A DNA stretch of 64,000 nt, taken from positions 1 through 64,000 of the forward strand of contig JAKPTZ010000045.1 of the NCBI GenBank assembly GCA_029555025.1, written 5' to 3'. The notes beneath the pieces were generated by a model. The model was given only the letters and a program-made list of their open reading frames with translations, was not told where the DNA came from and did not search any database. Origin of the DNA: Deltaproteobacteria bacterium (GTDB lineage Bacteria > Myxococcota_A > UBA9042 > DTJE01). Both the position numbers and the translations under genes were made by a program. Within the stretch, counting starts at the first letter, position 1; every line of letters starts with the position of its first letter. This document shows positions 1 to 9,392 of the stretch, one piece after another.

Positions 1-120
1 GAACTGGCGACGGCGTCCGAAGAGGACAAGCCGGCGATCCAGGAGCAAATCAGGCTGCTGGTCGAGGTTCTTGACCAGATGCGCGGCATTTACCAGACGT
101 TCAGCGCAATCAAAATCTGA
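1..120 (+). CDS. C-terminal end of an unidentified protein (partial)
   Basis: Frame 1 is open from the window edge to the TGA at 118-120 and encodes the last 39 residues of a protein whose start lies outside. The tail is charged and predicted helical (it includes LLVEVLDQMRGIYQTF). No family can be recognised from this fragment. It is read in the same direction as the large lipoprotein gene that follows at 189, so the two could be co-transcribed. Confidence 0.6.
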   Translation, partial: ELATASEEDKPAIQEQIRLLVEVLDQMRGIYQTFSAIKI

Positions 121-188
121 TGGGGGATGACGGAATGAAAACTACTGAATCAATGAAAGTCATCAACCTCGTCGGAGGAGGAACCGTG

Positions 189-3100
189 ATGAAGAACTTC
201 GCAAGAACGGCGATTCTTACGGCGCTGGCCGCCGTGATGTTTGCTGGTTGTGCCCAGGACGTCGGCACCATTGACCGCGTCAAGGACAACTACGTCAAGA
301 AATTCGACCTGCTCTACAACGCCGACGGCACCAGGAAGGAATGGTTCTTCCGCCTGACGGTAACCGAAACGCCTTACGCCTCGGCTTACTCGTTCAACGG
401 CGCGCAGGATCCGATCGAACGCGGCGTTTTCGAAATCCAGGAAGACTACCTGTACTTCTACCGCACCTACTCCTTCGTCGAGAACGAGTACGACGACAAT
501 CCGCGCGTCGATACCCACACGAAACTGACCAACCTCGACGGCACCGATTACCTGCTTAACGGCAAGCCGGTTTGGAGGGACAAGAACTCGCCGGTGATCG
601 CGTATCCCATCGCCAGCCACTTCGACATTATCTGGGATTACAACCCGGTCACTGGCGAACCCGGCAATGTCCTTTCGGAAAATTCGTCCGACAGGATGTG
701 GTATGAACGCGACTTCGCCCGCATCGACTGGGGCTCGAACATGCTGCCGACTTACGTGCAGAAGTTCCAGAGCGACTTCAGTTACCAGACAATCTTGGTC
801 GATTCGTCCAGCATCGAGGACATGGACATCAATCCATCGACCGGTTACATGAGCTTCGTGAACTCCGTGATCGCCGGCGTCGAGACGGACTACATCGACG
901 GTTTCGGCGAAATCCCGATTTGCTGGTATTACCCCTGGTACGCGGGCGGCCTGTATGAATGCGTGTCTGAAGAAATCACGATGCGCGGTTCTTTCATGGC
1001 GGTCGATACCGCACGCGAGCAGGAATACCATCCGATCCAGTACACGGACTACGACCAGGCCCGTTTCGGGTTCTTCAGGGCCGAACGGCTTCGATGGGAT
1101 CAGGACTATGGCCTGACCTATCACCTGTTCCAGAGATACGCGACCCGCTGGGACATCTGGAAAAAGGACGCCGACGGCAACGTCATCGGCGTACGGCCGG
1201 TCGTCTATCATGTCAGCCCCGGATTCCCGAACAACATGGTTTCGGAAGCCCGGGCAATCGCGGCGGAATGGTCAAAGGCCTTCGACGCCACCGTGAAGGG
1301 TGTTACCGGCAAGAACGTCAACGAACTGCCGGCGTGGACGCAGCACGGCCCACAGATGCTTGACGCGGACGGAAACGAAGTCTTCGTCGATCACATGTTC
1401 ATCATCTGTGAAAACAACCAGGCCGACCTGGACCTTCGGGATCGCGACGAGGGCACGCTCGAGACCAGCGAAGCGATCTGCGGTTCCCTGGCCGACGAAA
1501 AGGTCAACGGCGATCTTCGTTACAGCTTCCTGTACTCGGTCAACGAACCGGGCCAGGGCACCCCTTACGGCTACGGACCTCCCGCGTGGGACCCAATCAG
1601 CGGCCGCATCGTTTCCGGTAACGCTTACGTCTATAATGCCGCCTTCCGCGAGGGCGCCGTCCGCGCGCTTGACCAGGTCGAACTCCTGGCCGGCGTGAAG
1701 AGTTTCCGGGAAATCGCGAACGCCGAATACATCGAAGAGGCCATGCGCAACGAAAGGCTCGAGCAGTTCAGCTACTGGCGCAACGGGTTTACCAATGAAG
1801 AAGCGCAGAAGATGGTTGACAAGCTCGTGACACCGGCCGTAGCGGACGCACTTTCGACGTCGGTTCGCAAATCCGATCAATCGCCGGTGGCCGGCCGCAT
1901 GAACATCATCTCCAAGGTACCGAACCTTGAAAGCATGTTCGTCAACAAGGATATCCGCTGGCTGTTCAAGGATCCTTCGCTGTTCGGCCAGGACGGCAAC
2001 GCGATGAACGCCAGGTTCGGCGAGGAAGAAAACAACACGGCGTCCGTGTCCAGCAAGCACCTGCTGCGCAACTGGGCAAACGGAAGCGGCACACTTGAAA
2101 AGATTAAGGAATTCCAGAAGATGGCCGCTTCCGGCATCGACCGGGCGGAATTCTACGACGGCGCCCTGATGGGACTGGCCAAAATGTACAAGACCAAGTA
2201 CGACATGGCCGTCTGCGACGCGCTTAAAGGCCAGTCCGGCCTGATCTACGACTACTCGAAGTTCAATGATTCCAAGCCGTGCAATGTTGCCGACCTGATC
2301 GAGCAGCTCCGCTCGGCGCTGGTTGTAGCCAGCCAGGGTACGCCGTTCGGGTACAAGACCATTACCAACCCGACCCCGCTCGAACTGGCCACCTACGATC
2401 CGGCCGTTGCCGCTTCACAGAAGGCAATGAAGGATATTCTTGCCGAAATCAGGCCGCAGTACATCGATGAACTGCAGCAGCTGATTTTCTACGGCGTGGC
2501 GATCCACGGGGTCGGACACACTGTCGGTCTGCGCCACAACTTCGAGGGTTCGTCCGACGCAATGAACTTCCCGAAGGCCTACTGGGACCTGAAGGTTAAG
2601 AAGGTCGGCGACAAGTACGAAGGCGTTGGCATGTTCGGCGAGACAGCTGAGCAGGTGGCCAAGGAAATACGGGCCATGCAGTATTCGTCGGTCATGGATT
2701 ACTACGCCAAGTTCAACATGCCGTGTCTCGGCATTGGCATGTACGACATCGCGGCTGTCAAGTACGCTTACGGCAACCTGGTTGAAGTGTATCGGAACAA
2801 GCCGGACACCACGGATTACGATGCCTACATCAACGCGGATCCGACCGCCGGGTTGCCCGAAAACACCCCATCCATCAAGGACCGCGGGGAAGACTTCGGG
2901 ATCGCGCTTCGTCGTGTCCACCACACCCAGTGGCCGAACATGTTCGGGGATCCCGCGGCAATGTACGACCGTGTCGATGTTGACAAGTTCGAAATCTACG
3001 GAGCCAAGTGCGAAAGCGAAGGCGCATCCTGCGGCCAGGGCAAGGTCTGCAAGAAGTTCTATGAAGGGCTTCTGTGCTCGGCGGAAGACAAGGTCATCGC

Positions 3101-4532
3101 GCCCTACCGCTTCGGTTCCGACGAACTGGCCTTCTACCTGCCCACCGTCAGTCCATGGGACGAAGGTGTCGATGCATATGAAATCGTTCGCAACCTGAAC
3201 GAGATGTACGACAACTACTGGGTATTCCGCGGTTACTGGCACCAGGATCCGACCTTCTGGCCGTCCTACTATGACGAATGGGTCCGCCGCCTCTTCGTGA
3301 TGATGAAGATCCAGTTCCAGTACTGGGCCATCAACTTCAAGGTTTTCAACAACAACGGCTTCTGGGAAGGCAAGTTCGGAATGCCGTGGGAAAAGGACAT
3401 CAACGGCGGTCTGTCCGGCGCCCTTGCGGCCCACCTGTCGTTCAACGTCTTTGCAGGCACCTTCGGTCGCCCGATTCCGGCCGCATACGGCTTCAATTAC
3501 CTGCGCAACAGGTATGAACCGCGCGACTCCGTCAACGCCAGCTCCTACACGAACCAGATCTACCTGCTGGAAGAAAACGGCGCCCGCCCGCTTTATGCGT
3601 CCTGGGACTACAACTACTATGACCCGGTCGTCGTCGCTGCCGGCACCATCTATGACCGCCTGGCGGCCTTCGAGAATATCGCCGACCCGTCGTCATACAT
3701 CCTGGCGGCCGATAACCAGGCCGACACGCAGAAGTACTACATCAACTACGGCTCGGTTTTCCGGAACGAAGTGAACGCGCTGTTTGGCGGCATCATGGCG
3801 AACAACGCCGACAATTACGGCTGGTGCATCATGCTGCACCCGGTTTCCAACCAGCCTATCGGCTTTGGACCGCGCGACTTCGTCAGCCTCGATGGCACCA
3901 ATCTTGGTTGCGAATCGACCTATAAGGGTTGCTTTACCAAGTCCGGCTCCGGAAAGGCCGACAGGCTTGTCTCGATCCATCGCGCCGACATCGAGGGTAA
4001 TCCGTGCTCGTCGGATCAGGTTTTCGTGGATGTAATGGGTTCGGCCCTTGAGCCCGAAGAACAGTACGTCTTCCCGACCACCCAGTTCCGTATCCCGATG
4101 CTTGCGGCCTACTACGGTTACTCGATGCTTATCGACAACCAGGATCGGTCGTTCATCGATGGTACCCGCGTGTGGTTGAAGGGCGATGCCTATGAACTCC
4201 AGCCGCCCCCGGGCGCCGAGACCGCCCTGTGCGAGGATCGCTTCACCGGTCGGCAGTACATGGCGTACCGCATTCCTGGCGATGGATACTGGCCGGGATT
4301 CGACCTGGTCTCTCAGTGCCAGGAAATCTTCAAGTGCTATGACCCCGTCCTTAACGACACGCTCACCCAGGACGAGGCGGAACGGTGCGAGTTCATCGCG
4401 AAGACCAAGGACGTCAGCAACCTTACGATTGACGACCTGCGCGACACCTACCTGTTCCACCAGTTCCAGTTCCTGGTCGGCAAGCTCGAACTGATCCGCA
4501 CCATGTACACCGCTTACGAGTTCTCCTACTGA
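189..4532 (+). CDS. Large lipoprotein with metzincin-like fold, catalytic Glu replaced by Gly
   Basis: Encodes 1447 residues. I chose the ATG at 189 because a strong GGAGGAGG lies just upstream and because it begins a classic lipoprotein signal ending in a lipobox (FAGC, Cys at about residue 20); an in-frame ATG at 120 lacks these. Around residue 773 it reads HGVGHTVGLRHNF, followed about 65 residues later by SSVMDY. This matches the HExxHxxGxxH zinc site and Met-turn of metzincins, as in the large bacterial DUF5117/DUF4953-type zinc metalloproteases. However, the general-base Glu is Gly (codon GGG at 2508-2510, one base from GAG). The three zinc His and the Met-turn are intact, so a folded zinc-binding protein is expected, but ordinary protease activity is doubtful. 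It is Tyr/Trp/Asn-rich, as is common for exported proteins. Function unknown; probably anchored in the envelope. Confidence 0.75.
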   Translation: MKNFARTAILTALAAVMFAGCAQDVGTIDRVKDNYVKKFDLLYNADGTRKEWFFRLTVTETPYASAYSFNGAQDPIERGVFEIQEDYLYFYRTYSFVENEYDDNPRVDTHTKLTNLDGTDYLLNGKPVWRDKNSPVIAYPIASHFDIIWDYNPVTGEPGNVLSENSSDRMWYERDFARIDWGSNMLPTYVQKFQSDFSYQTILVDSSSIEDMDINPSTGYMSFVNSVIAGVETDYIDGFGEIPICWYYPWYAGGLYECVSEEITMRGSFMAVDTAREQEYHPIQYTDYDQARFGFFRAERLRWDQDYGLTYHLFQRYATRWDIWKKDADGNVIGVRPVVYHVSPGFPNNMVSEARAIAAEWSKAFDATVKGVTGKNVNELPAWTQHGPQMLDADGNEVFVDHMFIICENNQADLDLRDRDEGTLETSEAICGSLADEKVNGDLRYSFLYSVNEPGQGTPYGYGPPAWDPISGRIVSGNAYVYNAAFREGAVRALDQVELLAGVKSFREIANAEYIEEAMRNERLEQFSYWRNGFTNEEAQKMVDKLVTPAVADALSTSVRKSDQSPVAGRMNIISKVPNLESMFVNKDIRWLFKDPSLFGQDGNAMNARFGEEENNTASVSSKHLLRNWANGSGTLEKIKEFQKMAASGIDRAEFYDGALMGLAKMYKTKYDMAVCDALKGQSGLIYDYSKFNDSKPCNVADLIEQLRSALVVASQGTPFGYKTITNPTPLELATYDPAVAASQKAMKDILAEIRPQYIDELQQLIFYGVAIHGVGHTVGLRHNFEGSSDAMNFPKAYWDLKVKKVGDKYEGVGMFGETAEQVAKEIRAMQYSSVMDYYAKFNMPCLGIGMYDIAAVKYAYGNLVEVYRNKPDTTDYDAYINADPTAGLPENTPSIKDRGEDFGIALRRVHHTQWPNMFGDPAAMYDRVDVDKFEIYGAKCESEGASCGQGKVCKKFYEGLLCSAEDKVIAPYRFGSDELAFYLPTVSPWDEGVDAYEIVRNLNEMYDNYWVFRGYWHQDPTFWPSYYDEWVRRLFVMMKIQFQYWAINFKVFNNNGFWEGKFGMPWEKDINGGLSGALAAHLSFNVFAGTFGRPIPAAYGFNYLRNRYEPRDSVNASSYTNQIYLLEENGARPLYASWDYNYYDPVVVAAGTIYDRLAAFENIADPSSYILAADNQADTQKYYINYGSVFRNEVNALFGGIMANNADNYGWCIMLHPVSNQPIGFGPRDFVSLDGTNLGCESTYKGCFTKSGSGKADRLVSIHRADIEGNPCSSDQVFVDVMGSALEPEEQYVFPTTQFRIPMLAAYYGYSMLIDNQDRSFIDGTRVWLKGDAYELQPPPGAETALCEDRFTGRQYMAYRIPGDGYWPGFDLVSQCQEIFKCYDPVLNDTLTQDEAERCEFIAKTKDVSNLTIDDLRDTYLFHQFQFLVGKLELIRTMYTAYEFSY

Positions 4533-4596
4533 TCCGACGACCAATCACGTCTGAATCGGTCAGTTCGCCAGACAGCTTGAACACAAGCACCGACTG

Positions 4597-4625
4597 TTGT
4601 CTGAAGGCCCAAAAAGCGTGATAAT
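4597..4625 (+). promoter_or_regulatory. Candidate sigma70 promoter for the lipoprotein/OmpA operon
   Basis: TTGTCT (4597-4602) and GATAAT (4620-4625) are separated by 17 bases and lie 76 bases before the GTG start at 4701. Both hexamers are imperfect but the spacing is ideal. No start-site evidence is available. Confidence 0.4.
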
Positions 4626-4700
4626 GGGCTGCCCCGCAACTTCTTCAAGTCGGAAGGGCGTTGCCGGCAGGGATTGATCCGATCGGAACCGGAGGACAAT

Positions 4701-5024
4701 GTGAAGTCTGCATTGTGGTTTCTGATACTGCTGCTTCCGATGGCCCTGGCGTGCAGCCCCATTTCCGCAAGCAAGGCCATCTCGCGCGCCGACGAATCAC
4801 TCAAGGCGGCCCAGGCGATTGGCGGAGAGGCCAAGTGCCCTTACGAATTCAAGGCCGCCACGCTGGCACTTGAATACGCAAAGGATCGCGAGGGAACATC
4901 GGACTTTGAGGCGGCGATCGAGTTCGCGAAGAAGGCCCGGGAACTTGCCGAGGAGGCATCGAGAAAGGCCTCGCTTATCGAGGACGGCAACCAGGCCAGA
5001 CTGGATCAGGGGGTTACCCAATGA
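4701..5024 (+). CDS. Small helical lipoprotein, DUF4398-like
   Basis: Encodes 107 residues from a GTG start at 4701, preceded by GGAGG five bases upstream. The N-terminus is a lipoprotein signal (hydrophobic run ending MALAC, Cys at residue 18). The rest is Ala/Glu/Lys-rich with regularly spaced Ala (SRADESLKAAQA, FAKKARELAEEASRKA). That is typical of the helical DUF4398-type domain that often precedes or accompanies OmpA-family envelope proteins. Its stop overlaps the start of the OmpA-TSP3 gene (ATGA at 5021-5024), which implies translational coupling. Likely an outer-membrane or periplasmic lipoprotein partner of that protein; the domain assignment is by pattern only. Confidence 0.8.
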   Translation: MKSALWFLILLLPMALACSPISASKAISRADESLKAAQAIGGEAKCPYEFKAATLALEYAKDREGTSDFEAAIEFAKKARELAEEASRKASLIEDGNQARLDQGVTQ

Positions 5025-6241
5025 AAGGCATTCCCTCTTCCGGCGTCGTGTCCTTCCGCCTTTTCCTGGCCGGATCCCTGGCCGCCTGTCTGCTGGTTGC
5101 ATCGTGCGTCCCGCAGTCCCAGATTCGCAAGCGCGCCCGGGACGTTTCCAGCCTGATCGGCGATCAGCGGGAATCCATTTACAACTGTGCTCCGGTCGAA
5201 CTCGCGACCGCGGAAATCAATATCGAGATAGCCAGGAATGAAAGCTCGCTTGGCAGATCCGTCGCGGCCGTCCGCCACATGAAACTCGCCGAGGAGGCCG
5301 CGGAGAAGGCATTCGCACAGTCCCGCGACAACGTGTGCCTGAACGACTCCGATGGCGACAAGGTGCCCGACCGGAAGGATCGATGCCCGAACCAGCCGGA
5401 GGACGTCGATGGGTTCCAGGATGCCGACGGCTGTCCGGATCCGGATAATGACGGTGATACGGTTTTGGACGATCAGGACGAATGCCGTGACGTCCCGGGC
5501 CCCGTCATGAATAAGGGATGTCCAATTGTCGATACGGACGGCGACGGACTTCCGGACAAGGAGGACAGGTGCCCGCAGGTCAAGGGGTTAATCGCCAATT
5601 TCGGATGTCCGATTGTCGATACCGACGGCGACGGGCTGCCCGACAGCGAGGATCGGTGTCCCTATGAAACGGGACTGATCGCCAATTACGGATGCCCGAT
5701 TGCCGACCGGGATCAGGACAAGGTTCCCGATGTCGAAGACGCCTGCCCGGACGAGCCCGGACCGATTTCGACCAGGGGATGCCCCTACAGGGACACCGAT
5801 GGCGACGGACTCCTTGATCCGGACGACCTCTGCCCGATGGATCCGGGACCGAAGGATCACAAGGGTTGCCCCTACAAGAGAATCGAAATCACGGAAAAGA
5901 AGATCGAATTGCGCGAGAAGATCTTCTTCGTTTCAGGAAAGTCGGTCATCAAGCGCGAGTCGTGGCCGCTGCTGAACGAAATTGCCAAGGCAATGGCCGA
6001 TCACCCTGCCATCAAGGTCGATATCGAAGGCCACACGGACGATGTTGGCAACGATCGGGCAAACATGAAGCTTTCGCAGGCACGCGCGAACTCGGTAAGG
6101 GCCTATCTTGTCAAGAAGGGGGTCGAGCCGATGCGCATGCGCGCGGTCGGATACGGCGAGGATCGCCCGATTGACGACAATTCCACGCCGGAAGGACAGG
6201 CAATCAACCGGCGCGTTGAATTCGTGATAACGGCGCACTGA
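5021..6241 (+). CDS. OmpA-family lipoprotein with six thrombospondin type 3 repeats
   Basis: Encodes 406 residues. An N-terminal signal ends in a lipobox (LVASC). A helical DUF4398-like segment follows (about residues 30-105), resembling the product of the upstream gene. Next come about six Ca-binding TSP3 repeats of the form DxDGDGLPDxxDRCP with interspersed GCP turns (about 107-285). The C-terminus (about 295-406) is an OmpA/MotB peptidoglycan-binding domain with the characteristic EGHTDDVGNDRAN, LSQARANSVRAYL and NRRVEF segments. This is the standard architecture of an outer-membrane-anchored protein that binds the murein layer. Translationally coupled to the preceding gene through an ATGA overlap. 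Confidence 0.9.
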   Translation: MKGIPSSGVVSFRLFLAGSLAACLLVASCVPQSQIRKRARDVSSLIGDQRESIYNCAPVELATAEINIEIARNESSLGRSVAAVRHMKLAEEAAEKAFAQSRDNVCLNDSDGDKVPDRKDRCPNQPEDVDGFQDADGCPDPDNDGDTVLDDQDECRDVPGPVMNKGCPIVDTDGDGLPDKEDRCPQVKGLIANFGCPIVDTDGDGLPDSEDRCPYETGLIANYGCPIADRDQDKVPDVEDACPDEPGPISTRGCPYRDTDGDGLLDPDDLCPMDPGPKDHKGCPYKRIEITEKKIELREKIFFVSGKSVIKRESWPLLNEIAKAMADHPAIKVDIEGHTDDVGNDRANMKLSQARANSVRAYLVKKGVEPMRMRAVGYGEDRPIDDNSTPEGQAINRRVEFVITAH

Positions 6242-6298
6242 CGCTGGAACGCTTCTGATTCGCCAGGGTACTGACCCGGGCGCTCAAGGACCATATTC

Positions 6299-7528
6299 AT
6301 GATTTCAATGAAAGGAAAGCAGGTGCTGCTTGGGGTAACCGGCGGGATTGCTGCATACAAGGCGGCCTTCCTGGCACGCGAGCTGATGCGCGCGGGCGCG
6401 GCCGTTACGACCGTTCTCACTGAGTCCGCCGGGAAATTCATCACTCCGCTAACATTCGAATCGCTTACCGAAAGACCGTGCCGAACCGACGACGACATGT
6501 TTGGCGGGCTTTCCGGGGAAACCCATATTTCCCTTGCCAGGGACAAGGATCTTCTGGTCATCGCGCCGGCCACCGCCACGACGATAGCCTCACTGGCACT
6601 GGGAACGGCATCCAACCTTCTGACGGCGACGGTTCTTGCCTCAAGGTGCCCAATAGTCCTTTGCCCGGCAATGCACACCCAGATGTGGGAGTCGGTGCCG
6701 GTGCGGCGCAACATTGACCTGCTGATGCAGGATCCTCGATACGTGGTGGTTCCGCCTGACGAGGGCGACCTTGCCAGCGGCGATCATGGCCCGGGAAGGC
6801 TCCCGGACGCTTCCAGGATTGTCGCCCACTGCCTTGCAGCGCTGACGCCGCGAACCCTGGCCGGTAAAACCGTGGTTGTGACCGCCGGCCCGACGCGGGA
6901 GCAGATTGACCCGGTCAGGTGCATCACGAACCCGTCCTCGGGACGAATGGGCTTCTTTCTTGCAGAGTCGGCCCGCAGACGCGGCGCGGATGTCCGCCTG
7001 ATCCTGGGGCCATGCGACATTTCGCCCGATTTCGGGGGTCCCGGAGGGACTTTCACCGTCACCAGGGTACAGACAACGACCGAAATGCTCGAGGCGGTTC
7101 GGGAAGCCATCAACGGCGCTGACGCCCTTCTGATGAGCGCGGCACCGGCCGACGAGCGCCCGGTGCGTCGTGCATCCGGCAAGATTCGCAAGGAAGATTT
7201 CGAGACCAGCATCGAAATCGAACCCAACCCGGACATCCTTGCCACGCTCTCTGCATCGACCGCCGGAATGGTCGTTCTTGCATTCGCGGCCGAAACCAGC
7301 GTTTCCGAGGACATGGCAAGGGCCAAGATGAAACGAAAAGGCGCGGATCTCCTGTTCGCCAATCCAGCCGGTGACGGCAAGGGATTCGGGGACGTTCGCA
7401 ACGGCGGGACTCTGGTTGCCGCGGATCTCGCCGAAGTGCTGACTATTGAGGATGAATCGAAGGAATCGCTGGCGGAGATCCTGGTTGACGCCGTTGTCGA
7501 TGCCATGAACAGGAAGGCGGGACGCTGA
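6299..7528 (+). CDS. coaBC: Bifunctional phosphopantothenoylcysteine decarboxylase / phosphopantothenate-cysteine ligase
   Basis: Encodes 409 residues, the normal length for CoaBC, which makes 4'-phosphopantetheine for coenzyme A. The N-terminal flavin-dependent CoaC half shows GVTGGIAAYKA, the active-site His in ETHISLA, IAPATATT and CPAMHTQMW. The last motif has His where E. coli Dfp has Asn (PxMNxxMW); I recall the same His variant in actinobacterial enzymes. The CoaB ligase half starts near residue 185 with AGPTREQIDPVRCITNPSSG and contains SAAPADERP and KIRKEDF. The start at 6299 has AAGGA about seven bases upstream; an in-frame ATG at 6308 does not. A uracil-DNA glycosylase gene follows after 4 bases, suggesting one transcript. 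Confidence 0.93.
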   Translation: MISMKGKQVLLGVTGGIAAYKAAFLARELMRAGAAVTTVLTESAGKFITPLTFESLTERPCRTDDDMFGGLSGETHISLARDKDLLVIAPATATTIASLALGTASNLLTATVLASRCPIVLCPAMHTQMWESVPVRRNIDLLMQDPRYVVVPPDEGDLASGDHGPGRLPDASRIVAHCLAALTPRTLAGKTVVVTAGPTREQIDPVRCITNPSSGRMGFFLAESARRRGADVRLILGPCDISPDFGGPGGTFTVTRVQTTTEMLEAVREAINGADALLMSAAPADERPVRRASGKIRKEDFETSIEIEPNPDILATLSASTAGMVVLAFAAETSVSEDMARAKMKRKGADLLFANPAGDGKGFGDVRNGGTLVAADLAEVLTIEDESKESLAEILVDAVVDAMNRKAGR

Positions 7529-7532
7529 CTCT

Positions 7533-8318
7533 ATGAACGATGGAAAATCCCAGGAAGCCGCGCGCCTGGCGTCCGCGCTGATTGCCGTCCTTTCCTCGAC
7601 ACAGGATTTGATCCCCGACCTGCCGGTGGCCGGAGGTTCGCGTCGGGCGCGCGTCGCCAGAACGCCTGGCATCGCTATCCAGGATGAACCAGCGCAGGCT
7701 GCCCCGGCGCCACCCAGGGCCGGTCAGACCCCCGCGGTTCAGGACGCCGACCAGTTCCTGAAGTCCCTGCCGGATGCCCTCGGTCCGCTGCGCGAGGCGG
7801 TTGCAGGATGCGGGCGATGCCGTCTGGCCTCGGGGCGAAGGCACACCGTCTTCGGGGAAGGTCCGCCAAACCCGATGCTGATGATCGTCGGCGAATCGCC
7901 AGGCGCGCGCGACGATGAGCTTGGTCGTCCATTCTCCGGTGAACCCGGGGAACTCCTGACGAAAATAATCAACGCAATGGGCCTGGATCGAGAGCGCGAC
8001 TGTTACCTTGCGACGGTGTTGAAATGCCGGATGCCTGACGAATCGTCGCCGCCGCCGGATCTGGTCGGGTTGTGCCGCCCGTTCCTCACCCGCCAGGTGC
8101 AGATCGTGAAGCCGCGCTTCCTGATTGCAATGGGTCAGACTGCCGCAATGGTTCTTGCAGGTTCACCCAGCATCAGCAGGCTTCGCGGACGCCTCCTGAT
8201 GCATGATGACATCCCGATGCTGGTGACTTATCATCCGTCCGCGCTGCTGCGCGACCCGGCATTGAAGAAGCTGGTGTGGGAAGACGTGAAGCTGATCATG
8301 GCCAGGATGAAAACATGA
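7533..8318 (+). CDS. Uracil-DNA glycosylase, iron-sulfur family (type 4/5)
   Basis: Encodes 261 residues. After a disordered Pro/Ala-rich extension (about residues 25-70), the catalytic domain starts with C93GRC96 and continues with IVGESPGARDDELGRPFSG and YHPSALLR, the two substrate motifs of the family-4 Fe-S uracil-DNA glycosylases. Further Cys at 165 (LKC) and 181 (GLC) complete the four-Cys [4Fe-4S] set expected for the family. The first motif normally reads GEAPGxxED; here it is GESPGARDD, so the acidic residue after the loop is Asp. It removes uracil from DNA in base-excision repair. It lies 4 bases after coaBC and 16 bases before kdd, in an apparent operon. Confidence 0.88.
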   Translation: MNDGKSQEAARLASALIAVLSSTQDLIPDLPVAGGSRRARVARTPGIAIQDEPAQAAPAPPRAGQTPAVQDADQFLKSLPDALGPLREAVAGCGRCRLASGRRHTVFGEGPPNPMLMIVGESPGARDDELGRPFSGEPGELLTKIINAMGLDRERDCYLATVLKCRMPDESSPPPDLVGLCRPFLTRQVQIVKPRFLIAMGQTAAMVLAGSPSISRLRGRLLMHDDIPMLVTYHPSALLRDPALKKLVWEDVKLIMARMKT

Positions 8319-8334
8319 ATCATGGAGCTTGCAA

Positions 8335-9378
8335 ATGGAAAACGCGGGAAGAAGATACGGAACGCACAGGGTGGTCGAGCCGAAGGGGACACTGCCCCAG
8401 GCGGCATGGAAGGTTGACAACTCGTTGCCCATCGATCCGTCCGAAATTCTGATCGAAGTCGAGATGCTCAACATCGACGCCGCCTCTTTTACCCAGATGA
8501 AGGAGGCCGCCGGCGGCGACCCCGACGGCATCGCCCGAATCATCATGGATACCGTCGAAAACCGCGGGAAACAACACAATCCGGTTACCGGTTCCGGCGG
8601 CATGCTGGTCGGAAAGGTCGCCATGAAGGGCGCCGAGTATGACGGCCCGATCGAGGCCGCTGTCGGCGACCGTATCGCGACACTTGTCTCGCTTTCCCTG
8701 ACCCCGTTAAAAATACGCAGGATCAAAAAGGTCTTCATCGATCGCGACCAGGTGGAGATTGAAGGACACGCCATCCTGTTTTCAAGCGGCATCGGCGAAC
8801 GCCTTCCGGACGACTTCCCCAGGGACGCGGCCCTTGCCGCGCTTGACGTTGCCGGGGCTCCCGCTCAGGTCTATCGCCTGGTCAGGCCGGGAATGGACGT
8901 GGGCATCATCGGTACCGGGAAATCCGGCCTGCTCTGCGCGGCCGCCGCGAGAAAGGTGCTTGGCAACTCCGGTCGCGTGTTCGGCGTCGTGCACCAGCAG
9001 TCCATCATCGATGAGGTGTCGAAGTATGGATACTTCGACGAACTGATACTGGCCGACGCCACAAATCCGGTCGATGTGTTCGAAAGAATCAACCGGCTGA
9101 CCGGCGGTCGCCTGCTGGACGTGACGATTAACACGACCAACGTGAAATCAACCGAGATGGCGACCGTTCTCTCCACCAGGGACGAGGGCATCGCATACTT
9201 CTTCAACATGGCGACGTCCTTCACCGCGGCCGCGCTCGGCGCGGAAGGCGCCGGCAAGGACGTCACCCTGCTCATCGGAAACGGATACGCGCCGGGACAT
9301 GCGCGGGCCACCCTTGACCTGATTAGATCGGACGATAAGCTCATGTCACTTTTTGGCGCGAAGTATTCCAACGGCTGA
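8335..9378 (+). CDS. kdd: L-erythro-3,5-diaminohexanoate dehydrogenase
   Basis: Encodes 347 residues. The N-terminus ([22 protein letters not shown]), the segment [19 protein letters not shown] and the central nucleotide-binding stretch [18 protein letters not shown] match the Kdd family of anaerobic lysine degradation. Kdd oxidises L-erythro-3,5-diaminohexanoate to 5-amino-3-oxohexanoate with NAD(P). The start at 8335 (ATG) has GGAG seven bases upstream; an in-frame TTG at 8329 is less likely. The usual partners (lysine 5,6-aminomutase kamDE, kce, kal) are not in the window. The KamA-family gene at 59.8 kb is far away and lacks lysine-binding residues. Its physiological role here is therefore uncertain, though the family assignment is firm. 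Confidence 0.88.
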   Translation: MENAGRRYGTHRVVEPKGTLPQAAWKVDNSLPIDPSEILIEVEMLNIDAASFTQMKEAAGGDPDGIARIIMDTVENRGKQHNPVTGSGGMLVGKVAMKGAEYDGPIEAAVGDRIATLVSLSLTPLKIRRIKKVFIDRDQVEIEGHAILFSSGIGERLPDDFPRDAALAALDVAGAPAQVYRLVRPGMDVGIIGTGKSGLLCAAAARKVLGNSGRVFGVVHQQSIIDEVSKYGYFDELILADATNPVDVFERINRLTGGRLLDVTINTTNVKSTEMATVLSTRDEGIAYFFNMATSFTAAALGAEGAGKDVTLLIGNGYAPGHARATLDLIRSDDKLMSLFGAKYSNG

Positions 9379-9392
9379 AATCGGGGGCCAGG

